Source: an uncultured Lachnospiraceae bacterium (GTDB lineage: Bacteria > Bacillota > Clostridia > Lachnospirales > Lachnospiraceae). From it: a stretch of DNA of 64,000 nucleotides. The stretch covers positions 124,001-188,000 of the forward strand of contig CANOEC010000002.1 in assembly GCA_947564735.1 (NCBI GenBank), given 5' to 3'. The notes under the pieces were generated by a model. The model was not told the DNA's origin. It was given only the letters and a program-made list of their open reading frames with translations, and made no database searches. Below, in pieces: positions 26,885-37,679 of the stretch (positions are counted from its first letter, which is position 1; the number at the start of each line of letters is the position of its first letter). Position numbers and translations under genes: made by a program.

Positions 26885-27634
26885 TCACAGTGTCAATATC
26901 TCCGGCTCTCCGTCCGTGATCAACACTGTGTTCTCATAATGAGCCGAGAGAGAATGATCTGCCGAAATCACTGTCCAGCCGTCATCCAGCCACTCCACTT
27001 CCGCACATCCCATATTAATCATCGGCTCTATCGCCAGTGTCATACCGGCACGGAGCTTCGGTCCTCTGCGCCTCTGTGCAAAATTAGGAATCTGCGGCTG
27101 TTCATGCATCTGTGTCCCAATACCGTGTCCGACCAGATCCCTGACAATGCCATAACCGAATGGTGTCACATAGGCAGCAATGGCATTGGAAATATCATGC
27201 AGATGATTACCTGCCTTTGCCATCTTGATTCCCTCGAAAAAACTTTGCCGGGTCACATCAAGCAGCTTCTGTACTTCGGGAGCAATCTGCCCAACCGCAT
27301 GGGTCCTCGCTGCATCGGAATGAAAGCCTTGATAAATCAGACCGGTATCCAGACTGACAATATCACCTTCCTTAATAATATGATCCTCTCGCGGAATACC
27401 ATGTACAACTTCTTCATTCACGGAAACGCAGACCGATGCAGGATATCCTTGATAATTTAAAAAGTTAGGAATACATCCACGACTGCGTATCAGTTCCTCA
27501 CACACTCTGTCAATCTCTTTCGTAGAGATTCCCGGTCTTACCACCTTCGCCAGCTCGTCATGCACTTCGCTCAACAGCCTGCATGACTTCCTCATTAACT
27601 CAATTTCTCTCGGAGATTTTATTGTGATTGCCAT
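26885..27634 (-). CDS. map: Methionine aminopeptidase, type I
   Basis: 249 residues from the ATG at 27634 (GGAGAGG upstream); an in-frame extension to 27673 lacks a binding site. The five metal ligands can be read in SLDTGLIYQGFHSDAARTHAVG (two Asp), LVGHGIGTQMHE (His), TLAIEPMIN (Glu) and HYENTVLIT (Glu). It removes the initiator methionine from nascent chains. Confidence 0.96.
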   Translation of the reverse strand: MAITIKSPREIELMRKSCRLLSEVHDELAKVVRPGISTKEIDRVCEELIRSRGCIPNFLNYQGYPASVCVSVNEEVVHGIPREDHIIKEGDIVSLDTGLIYQGFHSDAARTHAVGQIAPEVQKLLDVTRQSFFEGIKMAKAGNHLHDISNAIAAYVTPFGYGIVRDLVGHGIGTQMHEQPQIPNFAQRRRGPKLRAGMTLAIEPMINMGCAEVEWLDDGWTVISADHSLSAHYENTVLITDGEPEILTL

Positions 27635-27685
27635 CCTGTTTCCTCTCCATGCCACACTATCATCATCCTTCAAAAATCCGTGACG

Positions 27686-28327
27686 TTATCCGAGGATTTT
27701 TACGATTGCCTCAAACACGTCCTTCATATCCTGCGTACCATCTACAGTCTTAAGAACCCCTTTTGCGGCATAAAACTCAATCAAGGGTTGTGTCTGCTCA
27801 TGGTACACGTTCAAACGGTTCTGCACCGTCTCCGGCTTATCATCATCCCGAAGCACCAGTTTTTCTCCGCATGTATCACAGATTCCATCTTTTTTCGGCG
27901 GTATATGTTCTATATGATAGGTTGCACCGCAGGCAAGACATGCTCTTCTGCCACCCATTCTCTTTACAATATTCTCATCGGGCACATCCACATCAATGGC
28001 ATAGTCAATCTTATCACCAAGCTCCGTGAGCGCCTTATCTAATACCTCTGCCTGAGGAATCGTTCTCGGAAAGCCGTCTAACACATATCCGTTCTTACAA
28101 TCTTCGTTTGCTACCCTGTCAAGAAGAATCTTCACTGTCAGTTCGTCCGGAACCAACAATCCCTGATCCATATACTTCTTTGCTTCCATGCCAAGCTGTG
28201 TACCATTCTTGATGTTTGCGCGGAAAATGTCGCCAGTGGAAACATGCGGAACATCATATTTCTCTGCGATCATCTTTGCCTGTGTTCCCTTACCGGCGCC
28301 GGGTGCGCCTAACATAATTATTTTCAT
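27686..28327 (-). CDS. adk: Adenylate kinase
   Basis: 213 residues. The P-loop GAPGAGKGTQA is at 7-17. The LID domain carries the zinc-type cysteine set CLACGATYH and CDTCGEKL, as in Gram-positive long-form enzymes. DGFPRT is present. It converts ATP and AMP to two ADP. It is preceded by a 184-bp structured spacer after secY. Confidence 0.97.
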   Translation of the reverse strand: MKIIMLGAPGAGKGTQAKMIAEKYDVPHVSTGDIFRANIKNGTQLGMEAKKYMDQGLLVPDELTVKILLDRVANEDCKNGYVLDGFPRTIPQAEVLDKALTELGDKIDYAIDVDVPDENIVKRMGGRRACLACGATYHIEHIPPKKDGICDTCGEKLVLRDDDKPETVQNRLNVYHEQTQPLIEFYAAKGVLKTVDGTQDMKDVFEAIVKILG

Positions 28328-28342
28328 TCTTCCGTCTGCTCC

Positions 28343-28415
28343 TTCCCAAAGCGAGTGATATCTCGCAAGTCATATCTGTGTTGCAAGTCCGCCGGAGACT
28401 GTATCACTCTGGGAA
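28343..28415 (-). promoter_or_regulatory. Long-range hairpin in the secY-adk spacer
   Basis: TTCCCA and AGTGATA on the 5' side of the transcript (28402-28415) pair with TATCACT and TGGGAA (28343-28360), 13 pairs with one bulged strand. The 41-nt loop holds a repeated GACTTGC-like motif. The stem ends just before the adk ribosome binding site, so it could control adk translation or mark an mRNA end. Confidence 0.4.
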
Positions 28416-28511
28416 CCCGAAATCACTCATGATAACTTTCATATATAATATAGTAAACTAATGTAAGGGACGCGCCATGCTTCCTGCTCGTCCCCACAAT
28501 GCTCATATACA

Positions 28512-29825
28512 TTAATCATTTAAGAATCCCTTGTAATTGCGAACTAACATCTGGGATTCAATCTGCTTGACAGTCTCCAGAACAACACTGACGATAATAA
28601 TCAGACTCGTTCCGCTGAACGATACGCTCGCACCAAATATTCCATTGAAGAAATATGGCACAACACATACGATTGTAAGACCGACCGCACCGATAAAGAT
28701 AATATAGGTGAGTACCTTGCTCAGATAATCGCTGGTAGGTCTGCCCGGTCTGATACCGGGAATAAATCCGCCCTGCTTCTTCATGTTCTCCGCAATCTCT
28801 AACGGATTAAAGGTAATCGAGGTGTAGAAGTATGCAAAAAGAATAACTAATACAATGTACACCACCAAACCTATCGAATAAACCGGCTGACTCGGATTGC
28901 ACCAGTAATTAGAATTTAATCCCTTTAAAATCTCACCCCAGACGCCCGTTCCGTTAATATTGAAGAAAGAACAAACGATAACGGGGAGCTGTAAAAGAGA
29001 GGATGCAAAGATAACCGGAATAACGCCCGCCGTGTTTATCTTGAGGGGGATATTTGTTGTCTGACCGCCAACCATCTTCCTGCCCTGCACCTTTTTTGCA
29101 TACTGCACCGGAATCCTCCGCACACCGTCATTTAAGATAATGACAAGTACTACCATCAATACAATAATCGCAATGATAATGATTGCTGCAACCACACCCT
29201 TCGCAATCGATCTGCCAATTACAAACTGTTCAAACAACTGGGTAATATCCTGCGGCATACGCGACAGAATATTAATTGTCAGCACGATAGAGATGCCGTT
29301 TCCCACACCTCTCTCGGTAATTCGCTCACCAATCCACATAAGGAATGCGCTGCCCGCCGTCAATGCCGCAATAACCGTGACGACATTGATTACATTATAC
29401 GTCTGAAGAAGTCCCTGCCGTCCGAAGCCGATTGCCATCGCACTCGCCTCTATCAGTGCAAGAACCACCGTCACATATCTGGTGATGGATGCGATTTTCT
29501 TTCTTCCATCCGCACCGTCACGCTGCATCTCTTCCAGTTTTGGAATCGCTATCGTCATAAGCTGCATGATAATAGAAGATGTGATATATGGTGTGATATT
29601 CAGCGCCAGTACAGACATGTTCAAGAATGAACCGCCTGTAAAAGCATTAAAAAAATCAAACGCATCTCCGGTCTGCCGTGCAAACCAATCTGCAAAAAAG
29701 TTCCTGTTAATGCCCGGAACGGGAAGCTGTGACCCGAGACGGATCACAACTAACATCATAAAAGTAAAGAAAAGTTTTTGCCTGATTTCTTTGATCTTAA
29801 ATGCATTCTTTAAGGTTGTAAACAT
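28512..29825 (-). CDS. secY: Protein translocase subunit SecY
   Basis: 437 residues with ten membrane helices. The start [20 protein letters not shown], the plug-region LPVPGIN, and the cytoplasmic loop VQYAKKVQGRKMVGGQTT are typical. It forms the protein-conducting channel. Its start codon overlaps the rplO stop codon. Confidence 0.97.
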   Translation of the reverse strand: MFTTLKNAFKIKEIRQKLFFTFMMLVVIRLGSQLPVPGINRNFFADWFARQTGDAFDFFNAFTGGSFLNMSVLALNITPYITSSIIMQLMTIAIPKLEEMQRDGADGRKKIASITRYVTVVLALIEASAMAIGFGRQGLLQTYNVINVVTVIAALTAGSAFLMWIGERITERGVGNGISIVLTINILSRMPQDITQLFEQFVIGRSIAKGVVAAIIIIAIIVLMVVLVIILNDGVRRIPVQYAKKVQGRKMVGGQTTNIPLKINTAGVIPVIFASSLLQLPVIVCSFFNINGTGVWGEILKGLNSNYWCNPSQPVYSIGLVVYIVLVILFAYFYTSITFNPLEIAENMKKQGGFIPGIRPGRPTSDYLSKVLTYIIFIGAVGLTIVCVVPYFFNGIFGASVSFSGTSLIIIVSVVLETVKQIESQMLVRNYKGFLND

Positions 29826-30265
29826 TAAATCACCTCTGCTGTTCCACCAAGCGCCTCGATTTTCTCCTTTGCAGATGCACTGAAGGCATTCACTTTCACA
29901 TCGAGCTTCTTGGTAAATTCTCCGTTTCCAAGAATCTTAACACCATCACGAGGATGCTTTACAATCCCCTTTTCAATCAATGCATTTACGTCAACTGTTG
30001 TACCATTATCAAATACTTCCAAAGCACTCAAATTAATTGCGACGATTTCTTTGGAGTTTCTACACTTGAATCCCCTCTTAGGAATACGTCTGTATAACGG
30101 CATCTGACCACCTTCAAAGCCCGGTCTCGGTGCTCCCGAACGAGCCTTCTGACCTTTGTGTCCCTTACCGGCTGTCTTACCGTTGCCTGAACCGTGTCCA
30201 CGACCTCTTCTAAAATTATCACTGTGCACTGACCCTGCTGCGGGTCTTAAATTTGATAATTCCAT
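29825..30265 (-). CDS. rplO: 50S ribosomal protein L15
   Basis: 146 residues with the glycine-rich N-terminal arm ([20 protein letters not shown]) that threads into 23S rRNA. It is translationally coupled to secY by a shared base at the stop/start. Confidence 0.97.
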   Translation of the reverse strand: MELSNLRPAAGSVHSDNFRRGRGHGSGNGKTAGKGHKGQKARSGAPRPGFEGGQMPLYRRIPKRGFKCRNSKEIVAINLSALEVFDNGTTVDVNALIEKGIVKHPRDGVKILGNGEFTKKLDVKVNAFSASAKEKIEALGGTAEVI

Positions 30266-30279
30266 TCTGACACCTCCTT

Positions 30280-30480
30280 TTACGCTTCTTCTACTTTAAC
30301 CATATGTCTTACTTTCTGAATCTGACCTCTGGTTGATGCATTGTCAGGCAGTTCAACTGTCTGGTGAATCTTACGAAGTCCCATAGCCGCAATTGTAGCT
30401 CTGCATTTCGGGATCTGACCAATGGTAGATTTCACTAAAGTAATCTTTAATGTTTTTGCTGTTTCCTTATTTTCTGCCAT
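30280..30480 (-). CDS. rpmD: 50S ribosomal protein L30
   Basis: 66 residues: [20 protein letters not shown], then [15 protein letters not shown] and [13 protein letters not shown], the full bacterial L30 fold. A strong AGGAGG precedes it. A 14-bp gap separates it from rplO. Confidence 0.96.
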   Translation of the reverse strand: MAENKETAKTLKITLVKSTIGQIPKCRATIAAMGLRKIHQTVELPDNASTRGQIQKVRHMVKVEEA

Positions 30481-30527
30481 TTCTTTTTCCTCCTAAATAT
30501 TATGACCGTTTCCTAACTTCCGGTAAC

Positions 30528-31037
30528 TTAAGCGCGAATCTCTTCTACCGATTTGCCGCGGTTCTTAGCTACTTCTTCAGGAGTCTTTAACTGGCGCAGG
30601 CCCGCGATTGTAGCAAGTACAACATTCTGCTTGTTGTTGGAGCCTAAAGATTTCGTACGGATATTCTTGATTCCTGCAAGTTCACATACGACACGGGCAG
30701 GACCTCCTGCGATGATACCGGTACCTTCCGGAGCTCTCTTTAAAAGAACGGAAGCAGAACCGAACTTACCAATGAAATCATGTGTGATACTGCTATTATC
30801 ATCAAGTGCAACAGAAACTAAGTTCTTGACTGCATCTTCCTTACCTTTACGAATTGCCTCAGGGATTTCAGTTGCTTTGCCTAAGCCTGCACCAACATGA
30901 CCATTGCTGTCACCGACCACTACAAGAGCAGTGAAACGCATGTTACGACCACCTTTAACAACCTTGGTAACACGTTTGATCGTTACTACTTTTTCAGTCA
31001 ATTCTAACTGACTTACATCAATGATTGTACGTCTCAT
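30528..31037 (-). CDS. rpsE: 30S ribosomal protein S5
   Basis: 169 residues starting [20 protein letters not shown]. The dsRNA-binding-like N-terminal domain has [15 protein letters not shown] and [10 protein letters not shown]; the C-terminal domain has [12 protein letters not shown]5 contributes to decoding fidelity near the mRNA entry site. Confidence 0.97.
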   Translation of the reverse strand: MRRTIIDVSQLELTEKVVTIKRVTKVVKGGRNMRFTALVVVGDSNGHVGAGLGKATEIPEAIRKGKEDAVKNLVSVALDDNSSITHDFIGKFGSASVLLKRAPEGTGIIAGGPARVVCELAGIKNIRTKSLGSNNKQNVVLATIAGLRQLKTPEEVAKNRGKSVEEIRA

Positions 31038-31056
31038 GTGATTTCCTTCTCCCTTC

Positions 31057-31425
31057 CTAGAATTCTAAGCCAGCTTCTCTGGCTGCTTCTGCTAATGCTG
31101 CAATCTTACCTTGGTATATAAAGCCGCCTCTGTCAAAGACAACAGTTTTAATGCCCTTTTCAATTGCTCTCTTAGCGATTACTGTTCCTAAATATGCTGC
31201 TGCATCAACGTTATTGGTTTTCTCCAGCTCAGACTTCACAGACTTCTCGAGAGTAGACGCTGAAACTAAAGTATTTCCAACTGTATCGTCAATAATTTGA
31301 GCATACATATGATTATTACTTCTGAATACTGCCAGACGCGGTCTCTCAGCGGTACCGCTGAAACGGTTACGCAGTCTGTTGTGTTTTTTTACACGAACTT
31401 TTTGTCTTGATTCCTTACTAACCAT
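31057..31425 (-). CDS. rplR: 50S ribosomal protein L18
   Basis: 122 residues from the ATG at 31425; AAGGAG is only two bases from the alternative ATG at 31431 but correctly spaced from 31425. The basic N-terminus is [20 protein letters not shown] and the C-terminus [21 protein letters not shown]18 binds 5S rRNA. Confidence 0.96.
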   Translation of the reverse strand: MVSKESRQKVRVKKHNRLRNRFSGTAERPRLAVFRSNNHMYAQIIDDTVGNTLVSASTLEKSVKSELEKTNNVDAAAYLGTVIAKRAIEKGIKTVVFDRGGFIYQGKIAALAEAAREAGLEF

Positions 31426-31445
31426 TTTCATACTCTCCTTATCTG

Positions 31446-31988
31446 TTATTTCTTACCAGTCTTACCAACTTTACGTCTAATTGTCTCATCAGCATATTTG
31501 ATACCCTTGCCCTTATAAGGCTCCGGTCTTCTCTTATCTCTGATTTCAGCCGCAAATTGACCAACTTTTTCTTTATCAATACCTTTGACGATGATTACGT
31601 TCTGTCCTTCCATGACAGTCTCGATTCCTTCCGGATCCGTCATCTCTACCGGATGGGAATAACCAAGGTTCAATGTCAGGGTCTTGCCAGACTTAGACGC
31701 TCTGTAACCTACGCCGTTTACTTCCAATTTTTTCTCATAACCTTGTGTAACACCAACTACCATGTTATTAATCAGTGTTCTTGTCAGACCATGGAAAGAT
31801 TTCATTTTTTTCAAATCATTTGGTCTGGATACGATTACCTGCTCGCCTTCTACTTTGATTTCCATTTCTGCCGGAAGCACTCTCTCAAGTGTTCCCTTAG
31901 GACCTTTTACAGTCACTTTATTATTTTCTGCTACCTCTACGGTTACTCCCGCAGGAATAGCGATTGGCATTCTTCCTATACGTGACAT
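31446..31988 (-). CDS. rplF: 50S ribosomal protein L6
   Basis: 180 residues with the two repeated L6 folds. [15 protein letters not shown] begins it, and the C-terminal signature [19 protein letters not shown] is intact. It lies next to the sarcin-ricin loop. The 110-bp spacer to rpsH holds a hairpin element. Confidence 0.97.
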   Translation of the reverse strand: MSRIGRMPIAIPAGVTVEVAENNKVTVKGPKGTLERVLPAEMEIKVEGEQVIVSRPNDLKKMKSFHGLTRTLINNMVVGVTQGYEKKLEVNGVGYRASKSGKTLTLNLGYSHPVEMTDPEGIETVMEGQNVIIVKGIDKEKVGQFAAEIRDKRRPEPYKGKGIKYADETIRRKVGKTGKK

Positions 31989-32039
31989 GCCCGTACCTCC
32001 TGTTTTTATTTGCTATATTAATTAGCTTCCTTTTCTCAT

Positions 32040-32095
32040 TGCCGTCAAAAGAATGACACAAGGCGTTTTTTGACGCCTTAGAAATTCTTTTCGCT
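32040..32095 (-). repeat. Hairpin element between rpsH and rplF
   Basis: On the minus strand AAAAGAAT...AAGGCGT pairs with ACGCCTT...ATTCTTTT, a two-part stem. It starts a few bases after the rpsH stop codon and matches the first hairpin of the repeats at 34.0, 36.6 and 37.7 kb (TTCTAAGGCG core). Confidence 0.6.
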
Positions 32096-32098
32096 TTA

Positions 32099-32500
32099 TT
32101 ACCAGACAAACGCCAGCACTTCGCCGCCTACCTGCAGCTCTCTTGCCTTCTTATCCGTTACAACTCCCTGATTGGTGGAGATGATTGCAACACCCAGACC
32201 GCCTAATACTCTCGGCAAATCCTCCTTGCCTGCATATACACGAAGACCCGGCTTGGAAATTCTCTTGATACCGGAAATAATCTTGTCGTTCTTGTCCTCG
32301 CCATATTTTAATGTGATATGGATTGTCTTAAAGTTGCCGTTGTCAATCAAATCAAATTTTCTAATATATCCTTCGTCTAACAAAATCTGCGCAATTGCCA
32401 GTTTCATCTTCGATGAAGGTACATCTACTGTATCATGTTTTGCAGTATTCGCATTACGAATTCTTGTAAGCATATCTGCAATCGGATCGCTCATTGTCAT
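32099..32500 (-). CDS. rpsH: 30S ribosomal protein S8
   Basis: 133 residues: [20 protein letters not shown], then the RNA-binding C-terminus [27 protein letters not shown] lies seven bases before the ATG at 32500; a second ATG two codons later is less well spaced. S8 is a central-domain primary binder. Confidence 0.97.
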   Translation of the reverse strand: MTMSDPIADMLTRIRNANTAKHDTVDVPSSKMKLAIAQILLDEGYIRKFDLIDNGNFKTIHITLKYGEDKNDKIISGIKRISKPGLRVYAGKEDLPRVLGGLGVAIISTNQGVVTDKKARELQVGGEVLAFVW

Positions 32501-32515
32501 GATTTTTCCTCCTTC

Positions 32516-32701
32516 CTACCAGCTTGCTTTCTTCACGCCGGGAATCTGACCTTTATATGCTAATTCACGGAAGCAAATTCTGCAAATTCCGTATTTTCTT
32601 AAATAAGCATGTGGACGACCACAAATTTTGCAACGGTTATATTCTCTTACAGAGAACTTCGGTTTGCGCTGCTGTTTAATCTTCATTGCTGTCTTAGCCA
32701 T
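32516..32701 (-). CDS. rpsZ: 30S ribosomal protein S14, zinc-ribbon type Z
   Basis: 61 residues with two CxxC pairs, CKIC and CRIC, that hold zinc. The short length and the motif mark the type Z (zinc-dependent) paralogue, the only S14 in the cluster. Confidence 0.95.
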   Translation of the reverse strand: MAKTAMKIKQQRKPKFSVREYNRCKICGRPHAYLRKYGICRICFRELAYKGQIPGVKKASW

Positions 32702-32715
32702 GAATTTACCTCCTT

Positions 32716-33258
32716 TTATTTAGCGAATGGCATGTTAAATAATCTCAACAACTCACGAGCTTCTTCATCTGTCTTAGCGGTAGTTACAAAAATAACGTCC
32801 ATACCTCTTACCTTATCTACCTTATCGTACTCGATTTCAGGGAAGATAATCTGCTCTTTGATACCCAGCGCATAGTTGCCTCTGCCGTCAAAAGAGTTGG
32901 GGTTAACTCCTCTGAAGTCACGTACACGGGGCAGCGCGAGGTTTACGAGACGATCAAGGAACTCATACATCTTATCGCCACGGAGTGTTGTCTTACAACC
33001 GATGGACTGACCTTCTCTGATTTTGAAGTTCGCAACGGAATTCTTTGCCTTTGTGACAATCGCCTTCTGACCGGTAATCGTTTCCATATCGCTCACGGCT
33101 GCCTCTAACACTTTCGCATTTTCCTTCGCCTCGCCGACACCCATATTGATCACAATCTTGTCAAGTTTCGGAACTTGCATCACATTTTTATATCCAAACT
33201 TTTTAATCATAGCATCTACGATTTCGTTCATATACATTTCTTTCAGTCTACTACTCAA
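32716..33258 (-). CDS. rplE: 50S ribosomal protein L5
   Basis: 180 residues: [45 protein letters not shown] and [13 protein letters not shown]. It binds 5S rRNA and forms the bridge to S13. Confidence 0.97.
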   Translation of the reverse strand: MSSRLKEMYMNEIVDAMIKKFGYKNVMQVPKLDKIVINMGVGEAKENAKVLEAAVSDMETITGQKAIVTKAKNSVANFKIREGQSIGCKTTLRGDKMYEFLDRLVNLALPRVRDFRGVNPNSFDGRGNYALGIKEQIIFPEIEYDKVDKVRGMDVIFVTTAKTDEEARELLRLFNMPFAK

Positions 33259-33282
33259 CGTTCTAGACCTCCTTTCTTAGAA

Positions 33283-33594
33283 TTAATCCACAATATCGCC
33301 TGTGGACTTAGCAAAACGGACTTTCTTGCCGTTCTCAATTTTAAAACCGATTCTGGTTGCTTTTCCTTTGTGCACATACATAATGTTTGAAGCATCAATC
33401 GGCGCTTCCTTCTGAACAATACCGCCGTTCTGGTTAGCAGCCGAAGGCTTCTCATGTTTGGTAATCATATTGATTCCCTCAACCAGAACTCTATTGTTCT
33501 TTCTGTCTACAGACAGAACCTTGCCTTCTTTGTCCTTATCTTTACCTGCGATTACCTTAACGGTATCGCCTTTTTTAATCTTAAATGTTGACAT
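33283..33594 (-). CDS. rplX: 50S ribosomal protein L24
   Basis: 103 residues with the KOW motif [20 protein letters not shown] at the N-terminus, and [21 protein letters not shown] at the end. An assembly initiator for the large subunit. Confidence 0.96.
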   Translation of the reverse strand: MSTFKIKKGDTVKVIAGKDKDKEGKVLSVDRKNNRVLVEGINMITKHEKPSAANQNGGIVQKEAPIDASNIMYVHKGKATRIGFKIENGKKVRFAKSTGDIVD

Positions 33595-33605
33595 ACCGGC
33601 ACCTC

Positions 33606-33974
33606 CTATAATACTTCCGGAGCCAGTGAAACAATTTTCATAAACTGTTTATCACGAAGCTCTCTTGCCACTGGTCCAAAAATACGGGTTCCTCTCGGAG
33701 TCTTATCCTCCTTGATGATAACAGCAGCATTTTCATCAAATCTGATATAGGAACCGTCTTTACGACGAGCGCCTTTTACACTGCGAACAACTACGGCTTT
33801 CACTACATCGCCTTTTTTTACAACGCCGCCTGGTGTTGCATCTTTGACCGTAGCTACGATAACATCACCAATACGTGCATATCTTCTTGTAGAACCGCCT
33901 ACAACTCGGATGCACAGAAGCTCTTTTGCACCGGTATTGTCAGCGACTTTAAGTCTGCTTTCCTGTTGAATCAT
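33606..33974 (-). CDS. rplN: 50S ribosomal protein L14
   Basis: 122 residues beginning [44 protein letters not shown] closes it. It lies at the interface with S12 and the silencing-factor site. It follows a 137-bp spacer that contains a repeat element. Confidence 0.97.
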   Translation of the reverse strand: MIQQESRLKVADNTGAKELLCIRVVGGSTRRYARIGDVIVATVKDATPGGVVKKGDVVKAVVVRSVKGARRKDGSYIRFDENAAVIIKEDKTPRGTRIFGPVARELRDKQFMKIVSLAPEVL

Positions 33975-34023
33975 GCTGATTTCTCCTTCTTTCCATATTT
34001 ACTCAACTATCAATTGGCTAAAT

Positions 34024-34110
34024 CCCCGACTTTGCAAAGCAAACGTCGCAGACGAAACTTAGTTTTTCTTAGGCGGCGTTCTTTGACGCCTTAGAAGAAC
34101 TTTTCGTCTT
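34024..34110 (-). repeat. Two-hairpin repeat element between rpsQ and rplN
   Basis: Read on the minus strand, the element starts directly after the rpsQ stop. Hairpin A has TTCTAAGGCG with CGCCTAAGAA-type arms and an alternative inner GGCGTC/GACGCC-like pairing. Hairpin B (34029-34048) has TTTGC-TTT-GCAAA flanked by GAC/GTC. The same element recurs at 36.6 and 37.7 kb. Confidence 0.75.
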
Positions 34111-34111
34111 A

Positions 34112-34366
34112 TTACTTAGCCCTCTCAATAATCTCAACAAGTCTCCATCTCTTATCTTTAGATAAAGGTCTGGTTTCCATCACTTTAACCGTATCACCGA
34201 TATTGCACTCGTTGTTCTCGTCGTGTGCTTTTAATTTATAGGTTTTCTTTACAATCTTTTTGTAAAGCGGATGTTTAACGTGGTCTTCAATGGCTACCAC
34301 AATTGTTTTATCCATCTTATTACTGGTTACTTTTCCAGTACGTGTTTTTCTCAAATTTCTTTCCAC
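34112..34366 (-). CDS. rpsQ: 30S ribosomal protein S17
   Basis: 84 residues: [20 protein letters not shown], then [19 protein letters not shown] and [22 protein letters not shown]-fold primary 16S-binding protein. Confidence 0.97.
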   Translation of the reverse strand: MERNLRKTRTGKVTSNKMDKTIVVAIEDHVKHPLYKKIVKKTYKLKAHDENNECNIGDTVKVMETRPLSKDKRWRLVEIIERAK

Positions 34367-34442
34367 GATTGAGTCTCCTTTCTTATGATTTCACAAATGC
34401 GAAATCGAATGAATTGTTTTACAATTCTTACAACGCTGCTAT

Positions 34443-34652
34443 CTAATTTGCCGCCTTTGCTTTCTCTGTGATGACTGTCTGAATCCTAGCGATATTTCTT
34501 CTCACATCTTTGATTCTAGCCGTATTATCTAACTGGTTCGTTGCATTCTGGAATCTCAAATTGAAAAGTTCTTTCTTAGCATCAACCAATTCCTGCGCTA
34601 ATTCTGCATCTGATTTTTTCTTTAAATCTTCTACATACTTATTTGTTTTCAT
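34443..34652 (-). CDS. rpmC: 50S ribosomal protein L29
   Basis: 69 residues starting [20 protein letters not shown], a two-helix protein at the exit tunnel. The start at 34652 lies inside the 3' end of rplP (14-bp overlap) with GGAAGGCGG upstream. An in-frame extension to 34769 would run deep into rplP and is rejected. Confidence 0.95.
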   Translation of the reverse strand: MKTNKYVEDLKKKSDAELAQELVDAKKELFNLRFQNATNQLDNTARIKDVRRNIARIQTVITEKAKAAN

Positions 34653-35079
34653 TTGATACACCGCCTTCCAAATCTGCTTTAGAAACGATCTTACATTTGC
34701 AGGGAAGCTTATGTGTTGCAAGACGCAGCGCTTCTTTTGCCACCTCTTCAGCCACTCCTGAAATCTCAAACATTACACGTCCCGGTTTTACAACCGCTAC
34801 CCAATATTCCAGAGTACCTTTACCGGAACCCATACGCGTTTCTGCCGGTTTTGCTGTTACAGGTTTATCAGGGAAAATCTTAATCCAGACTTTACCACCA
34901 CGCTTGATATGACGAGTCATAGCTATACGGGCTGCCTCAATCTGATTCGATTTAATCCAACATGGCTCTAATGCTACAATACCGTACTCGCCATATGTGA
35001 TTGTATTACCGCGAGTCGCTTTACCTGCCATAGAACCACGAAACTGTTTACGACGTTTTACTCTCTTAGGCATTAACAT
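34639..35079 (-). CDS. rplP: 50S ribosomal protein L16
   Basis: 146 residues: [20 protein letters not shown], then [20 protein letters not shown] and [12 protein letters not shown]. It orients tRNA in the A site. The first base of its start overlaps the rpsC stop codon. Confidence 0.97.
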   Translation of the reverse strand: MLMPKRVKRRKQFRGSMAGKATRGNTITYGEYGIVALEPCWIKSNQIEAARIAMTRHIKRGGKVWIKIFPDKPVTAKPAETRMGSGKGTLEYWVAVVKPGRVMFEISGVAEEVAKEALRLATHKLPCKCKIVSKADLEGGVSNENK

Positions 35080-35735
35080 TATTTATCGCTCCCTTCCACG
35101 TTAGATTTTGTAGGAAGTACCTCACCTTTGTAAATCCATACTTTGACACCGAGTTTACCGTAAGTGGTATCTGCCTCTGCGAATCCATAATCAATATCTG
35201 CTCTCAGCGTCTGAAGCGGGATGGTTCCCTCGCTGTAGAACTCTGTACGAGCAATATCCGCTCCGCCGAGACGTCCGGATACAGCCGTCTTAATTCCCAA
35301 TGCACCGGCTTTCATTGTTCTGCCCATGCAGGATTTCATGGCACGTCTGAAAGAAACACGGTTTTCCAACTGCTGTGCGATATTCTCAGCAACCAGCTGT
35401 GCATCTCTATCCGGTCTCTTAATCTCTTTGATATCTACAAATACTTTCTTATTTGTCAGTTTAGAAAGCTCTTTCTTGGTTACTTCAATCTCTGCACCGC
35501 CTTTACCAATCACGACACCCGGTTTTGCTGTGTAGATGATAACTTTTACTCTGTCGGATGCTCTTTCGATTTCAATCTTAGAAACACCGGCACTGTATAA
35601 TTTCTTCTTTAAGTATTCTCTGATGTTATAGTCTTCTACCAAGAAATCAGAAAACTCTGCATCAGCATACCATTTAGAATCCCAATCTTTAATGATACCG
35701 ACTCTCAAGCCGTGTGGATTAACTTTCTGTCCCAT
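35079..35735 (-). CDS. rpsC: 30S ribosomal protein S3
   Basis: 218 residues with the KH domain motif [16 protein letters not shown] and the C-terminal [20 protein letters not shown]. It lines the mRNA entry channel. Confidence 0.97.
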   Translation of the reverse strand: MGQKVNPHGLRVGIIKDWDSKWYADAEFSDFLVEDYNIREYLKKKLYSAGVSKIEIERASDRVKVIIYTAKPGVVIGKGGAEIEVTKKELSKLTNKKVFVDIKEIKRPDRDAQLVAENIAQQLENRVSFRRAMKSCMGRTMKAGALGIKTAVSGRLGGADIARTEFYSEGTIPLQTLRADIDYGFAEADTTYGKLGVKVWIYKGEVLPTKSNVEGSDK

Positions 35736-35758
35736 TTTGTTCTCCTTCCTATATAATC

Positions 35759-36145
35759 CTATCTTTCATCGAGAACGATCGTGATATGGCTCATTCTCTT
35801 TTCGATTCTGTAAGCTCTGCCCTGCGCTCTCGGTCTTACCCTCTTCATGGTAGGTCCCTTATTTGCATAACACTCTGCAATATAAAGGTTTTCCGCATTC
35901 ATACCATTATTGTTTTCTGCGTTTGCAATTGCAGACTCTAACAGTTTCTTAATAATGCTCGATGCATATCTCGGATTATAAGTAAGGATTGCAAGCGCTG
36001 TCTCGACATCCTTTCCTCTGATGGCATCCAATACGAAACACGCCTTCTGAACGGACACCCTTGCATAAGACAATTTTGCAGAGGGTCTTGTATCTTTTTT
36101 CGCGTTTCTCTCTCTCTTTATCTGGGATCTATGTCCTTTAGCCAT
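35759..36145 (-). CDS. rplV: 50S ribosomal protein L22
   Basis: 128 residues. The extended loop that reaches the exit tunnel is [20 protein letters not shown]. This loop is the known site of macrolide-resistance changes; it looks normal here. Confidence 0.97.
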   Translation of the reverse strand: MAKGHRSQIKRERNAKKDTRPSAKLSYARVSVQKACFVLDAIRGKDVETALAILTYNPRYASSIIKKLLESAIANAENNNGMNAENLYIAECYANKGPTMKRVRPRAQGRAYRIEKRMSHITIVLDER

Positions 36146-36166
36146 AGATTTAAGCCTCCTTTCAAA

Positions 36167-36448
36167 TTAGCGAACTTTGGATTTTCTCTCATCCTTATCA
36201 TGTCCTCTATAAGTTCTGGTCGCTACGAACTCGCCGAGCTTGTGTCCAACCATATCTTCTGTAACATATACCGGCACATGCTTTCTTCCGTCATGAACAG
36301 CAAATGTATGTCCTACGAAGGAAGGGAAAATCGTAGAGCGGCGGGACCAAGTTTTGATAACCTGTTTCTGTCCTGACGCATTCATCGCATCTACTTTTTT
36401 CAATAAGCTCGCATCTGCAAACGGTCCTTTTTTCAATGATCTAGCCAT
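36167..36448 (-). CDS. rpsS: 30S ribosomal protein S19
   Basis: 93 residues beginning [20 protein letters not shown] and ending with the family tail [20 protein letters not shown]. It contacts S13 in the head of the subunit. Confidence 0.97.
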   Translation of the reverse strand: MARSLKKGPFADASLLKKVDAMNASGQKQVIKTWSRRSTIFPSFVGHTFAVHDGRKHVPVYVTEDMVGHKLGEFVATRTYRGHDKDERKSKVR

Positions 36449-36489
36449 TTGAAACCTCCTTGTTTATTTTCATATTCTCACGTTTTTCA

Positions 36490-36766
36490 GAGAATTGTTC
36501 TGCAATTCCCACAGACGAAACATAGTATTTCTTAGCAGCGTCCTTCGACGCCTTAGAAATCCTTGGTCGGCGTCTCTAAGACGCCTTAGAAAAGCTTCAT
36601 CCCGACTTTGCAAAGCAAACGTCGCAGACATGACTTAGCTTTTCTTAGGCGGCGTCCTTTGATACCTTAGAAAAGCTTCATCCCGACTTTGCAAAGCAAA
36701 CGTCGCAGACATGACTTAGCTTTTCTTAGGCGGCGTCTTTTGACGCCTTAGAAAAGCTTCATGTCT
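36490..36766 (-). repeat. Tandem two-hairpin repeats between rplB and rpsS
   Basis: The 320-bp gap holds two near-identical units of 81 bp (36601-36681 and 36682-36762) and a degenerate third unit (about 36500-36600). Each unit has hairpin A: AGCTTTTCT-A-AGGCG paired with CGCCT-A-AGAAAAGCT, with an alternative inner GGCGTC-AAAG-GACGCC. Hairpin B is TTTGC-TTT-GCAAA flanked by GAC and GTC. No open reading frame of interest is present. Confidence 0.85.
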
Positions 36767-36768
36767 TA

Positions 36769-37611
36769 TTACTTAATCGCTCTTCCGTCTCTTCTTCTTA
36801 CAATCAGCTTATTAGATGCTTTCTTTTTCTTACGCGTCTTCAAGCCGAGCGCCGGTTTGCCCCAAGGTGTGCACGGACCGGGACGACCAATCGGTGCTCT
36901 TCCTTCACCACCACCATGCGGATGGTCATTGGGGTTCATAACGGAACCGCGGACCGTAGGGCGGATACCCATATGGCGCTTACGTCCGGCTTTACCAATT
37001 TTAATCAAGTTGTGGTCTACGTTTCCGACCGTACCTACTGTTGCACGACACACAAGCGGAACCATTCTCATTTCACCCGATGGGAGTCTGAGCGTTGCGT
37101 ATTTGCCTTCTTTTGCCATAAGCTGTGCGCTGTTACCTGCAGAACGAACCATCTGTCCGCCTTTGCCCGGATGAAGCTCAATGTTATGAATCAGTGTACC
37201 TACAGGAATCGCTGATAACGGCAGACAGTTACCTACTCTGATTTCTGCCTCAAGACCATTCATAACCTTCATACCATCTGTCAATCCTTCTGGTGCAAGG
37301 ATGTATGACTTTTCACCGTCTTCATAACAAATCAACGCAATATTTGCCGTTCTGTTCGGATCGTACTCGATGCCGATTACCTTCGCGGCAATGCCATCTT
37401 TGTTTCTCTTAAAATCAACGTTTCTATATAATCTTCTGCTTCCGCCGCCATGATGTCTGACTGTAATTTTACCCTGATTGTTACGTCCCGCATTCTTCTT
37501 AACGGATGTGCAAAGTGCCTTTTCCGGCGTCTTCTTCGTAATCTCAGAGAAATCGGAACCAGTCATGTTACGTCTGGAAGGTGTATATGGGTTATATGTC
37601 TTAATTCCCAT
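36769..37611 (-). CDS. rplB: 50S ribosomal protein L2
   Basis: 280 residues from the ATG at 37611, with AAGGAG upstream; an extension to 37659 is not supported. [20 protein letters not shown] begins it, and the peptidyl-transferase-adjacent [18 protein letters not shown], including the conserved histidine, is intact. Confidence 0.97.
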   Translation of the reverse strand: MGIKTYNPYTPSRRNMTGSDFSEITKKTPEKALCTSVKKNAGRNNQGKITVRHHGGGSRRLYRNVDFKRNKDGIAAKVIGIEYDPNRTANIALICYEDGEKSYILAPEGLTDGMKVMNGLEAEIRVGNCLPLSAIPVGTLIHNIELHPGKGGQMVRSAGNSAQLMAKEGKYATLRLPSGEMRMVPLVCRATVGTVGNVDHNLIKIGKAGRKRHMGIRPTVRGSVMNPNDHPHGGGEGRAPIGRPGPCTPWGKPALGLKTRKKKKASNKLIVRRRDGRAIK

Positions 37612-37679
37612 GATCTTATCTCCTTTTCTATGATTTTGCGCGATGCTTATCGCCCGCATACCTTATCTTTACTTTGCAG

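Noticed and set aside
28328-28511. Riboswitch before adk
   Set aside because: Only one long stem is clear; no known aptamer motif could be recognised, so it is reported as a structured spacer only.
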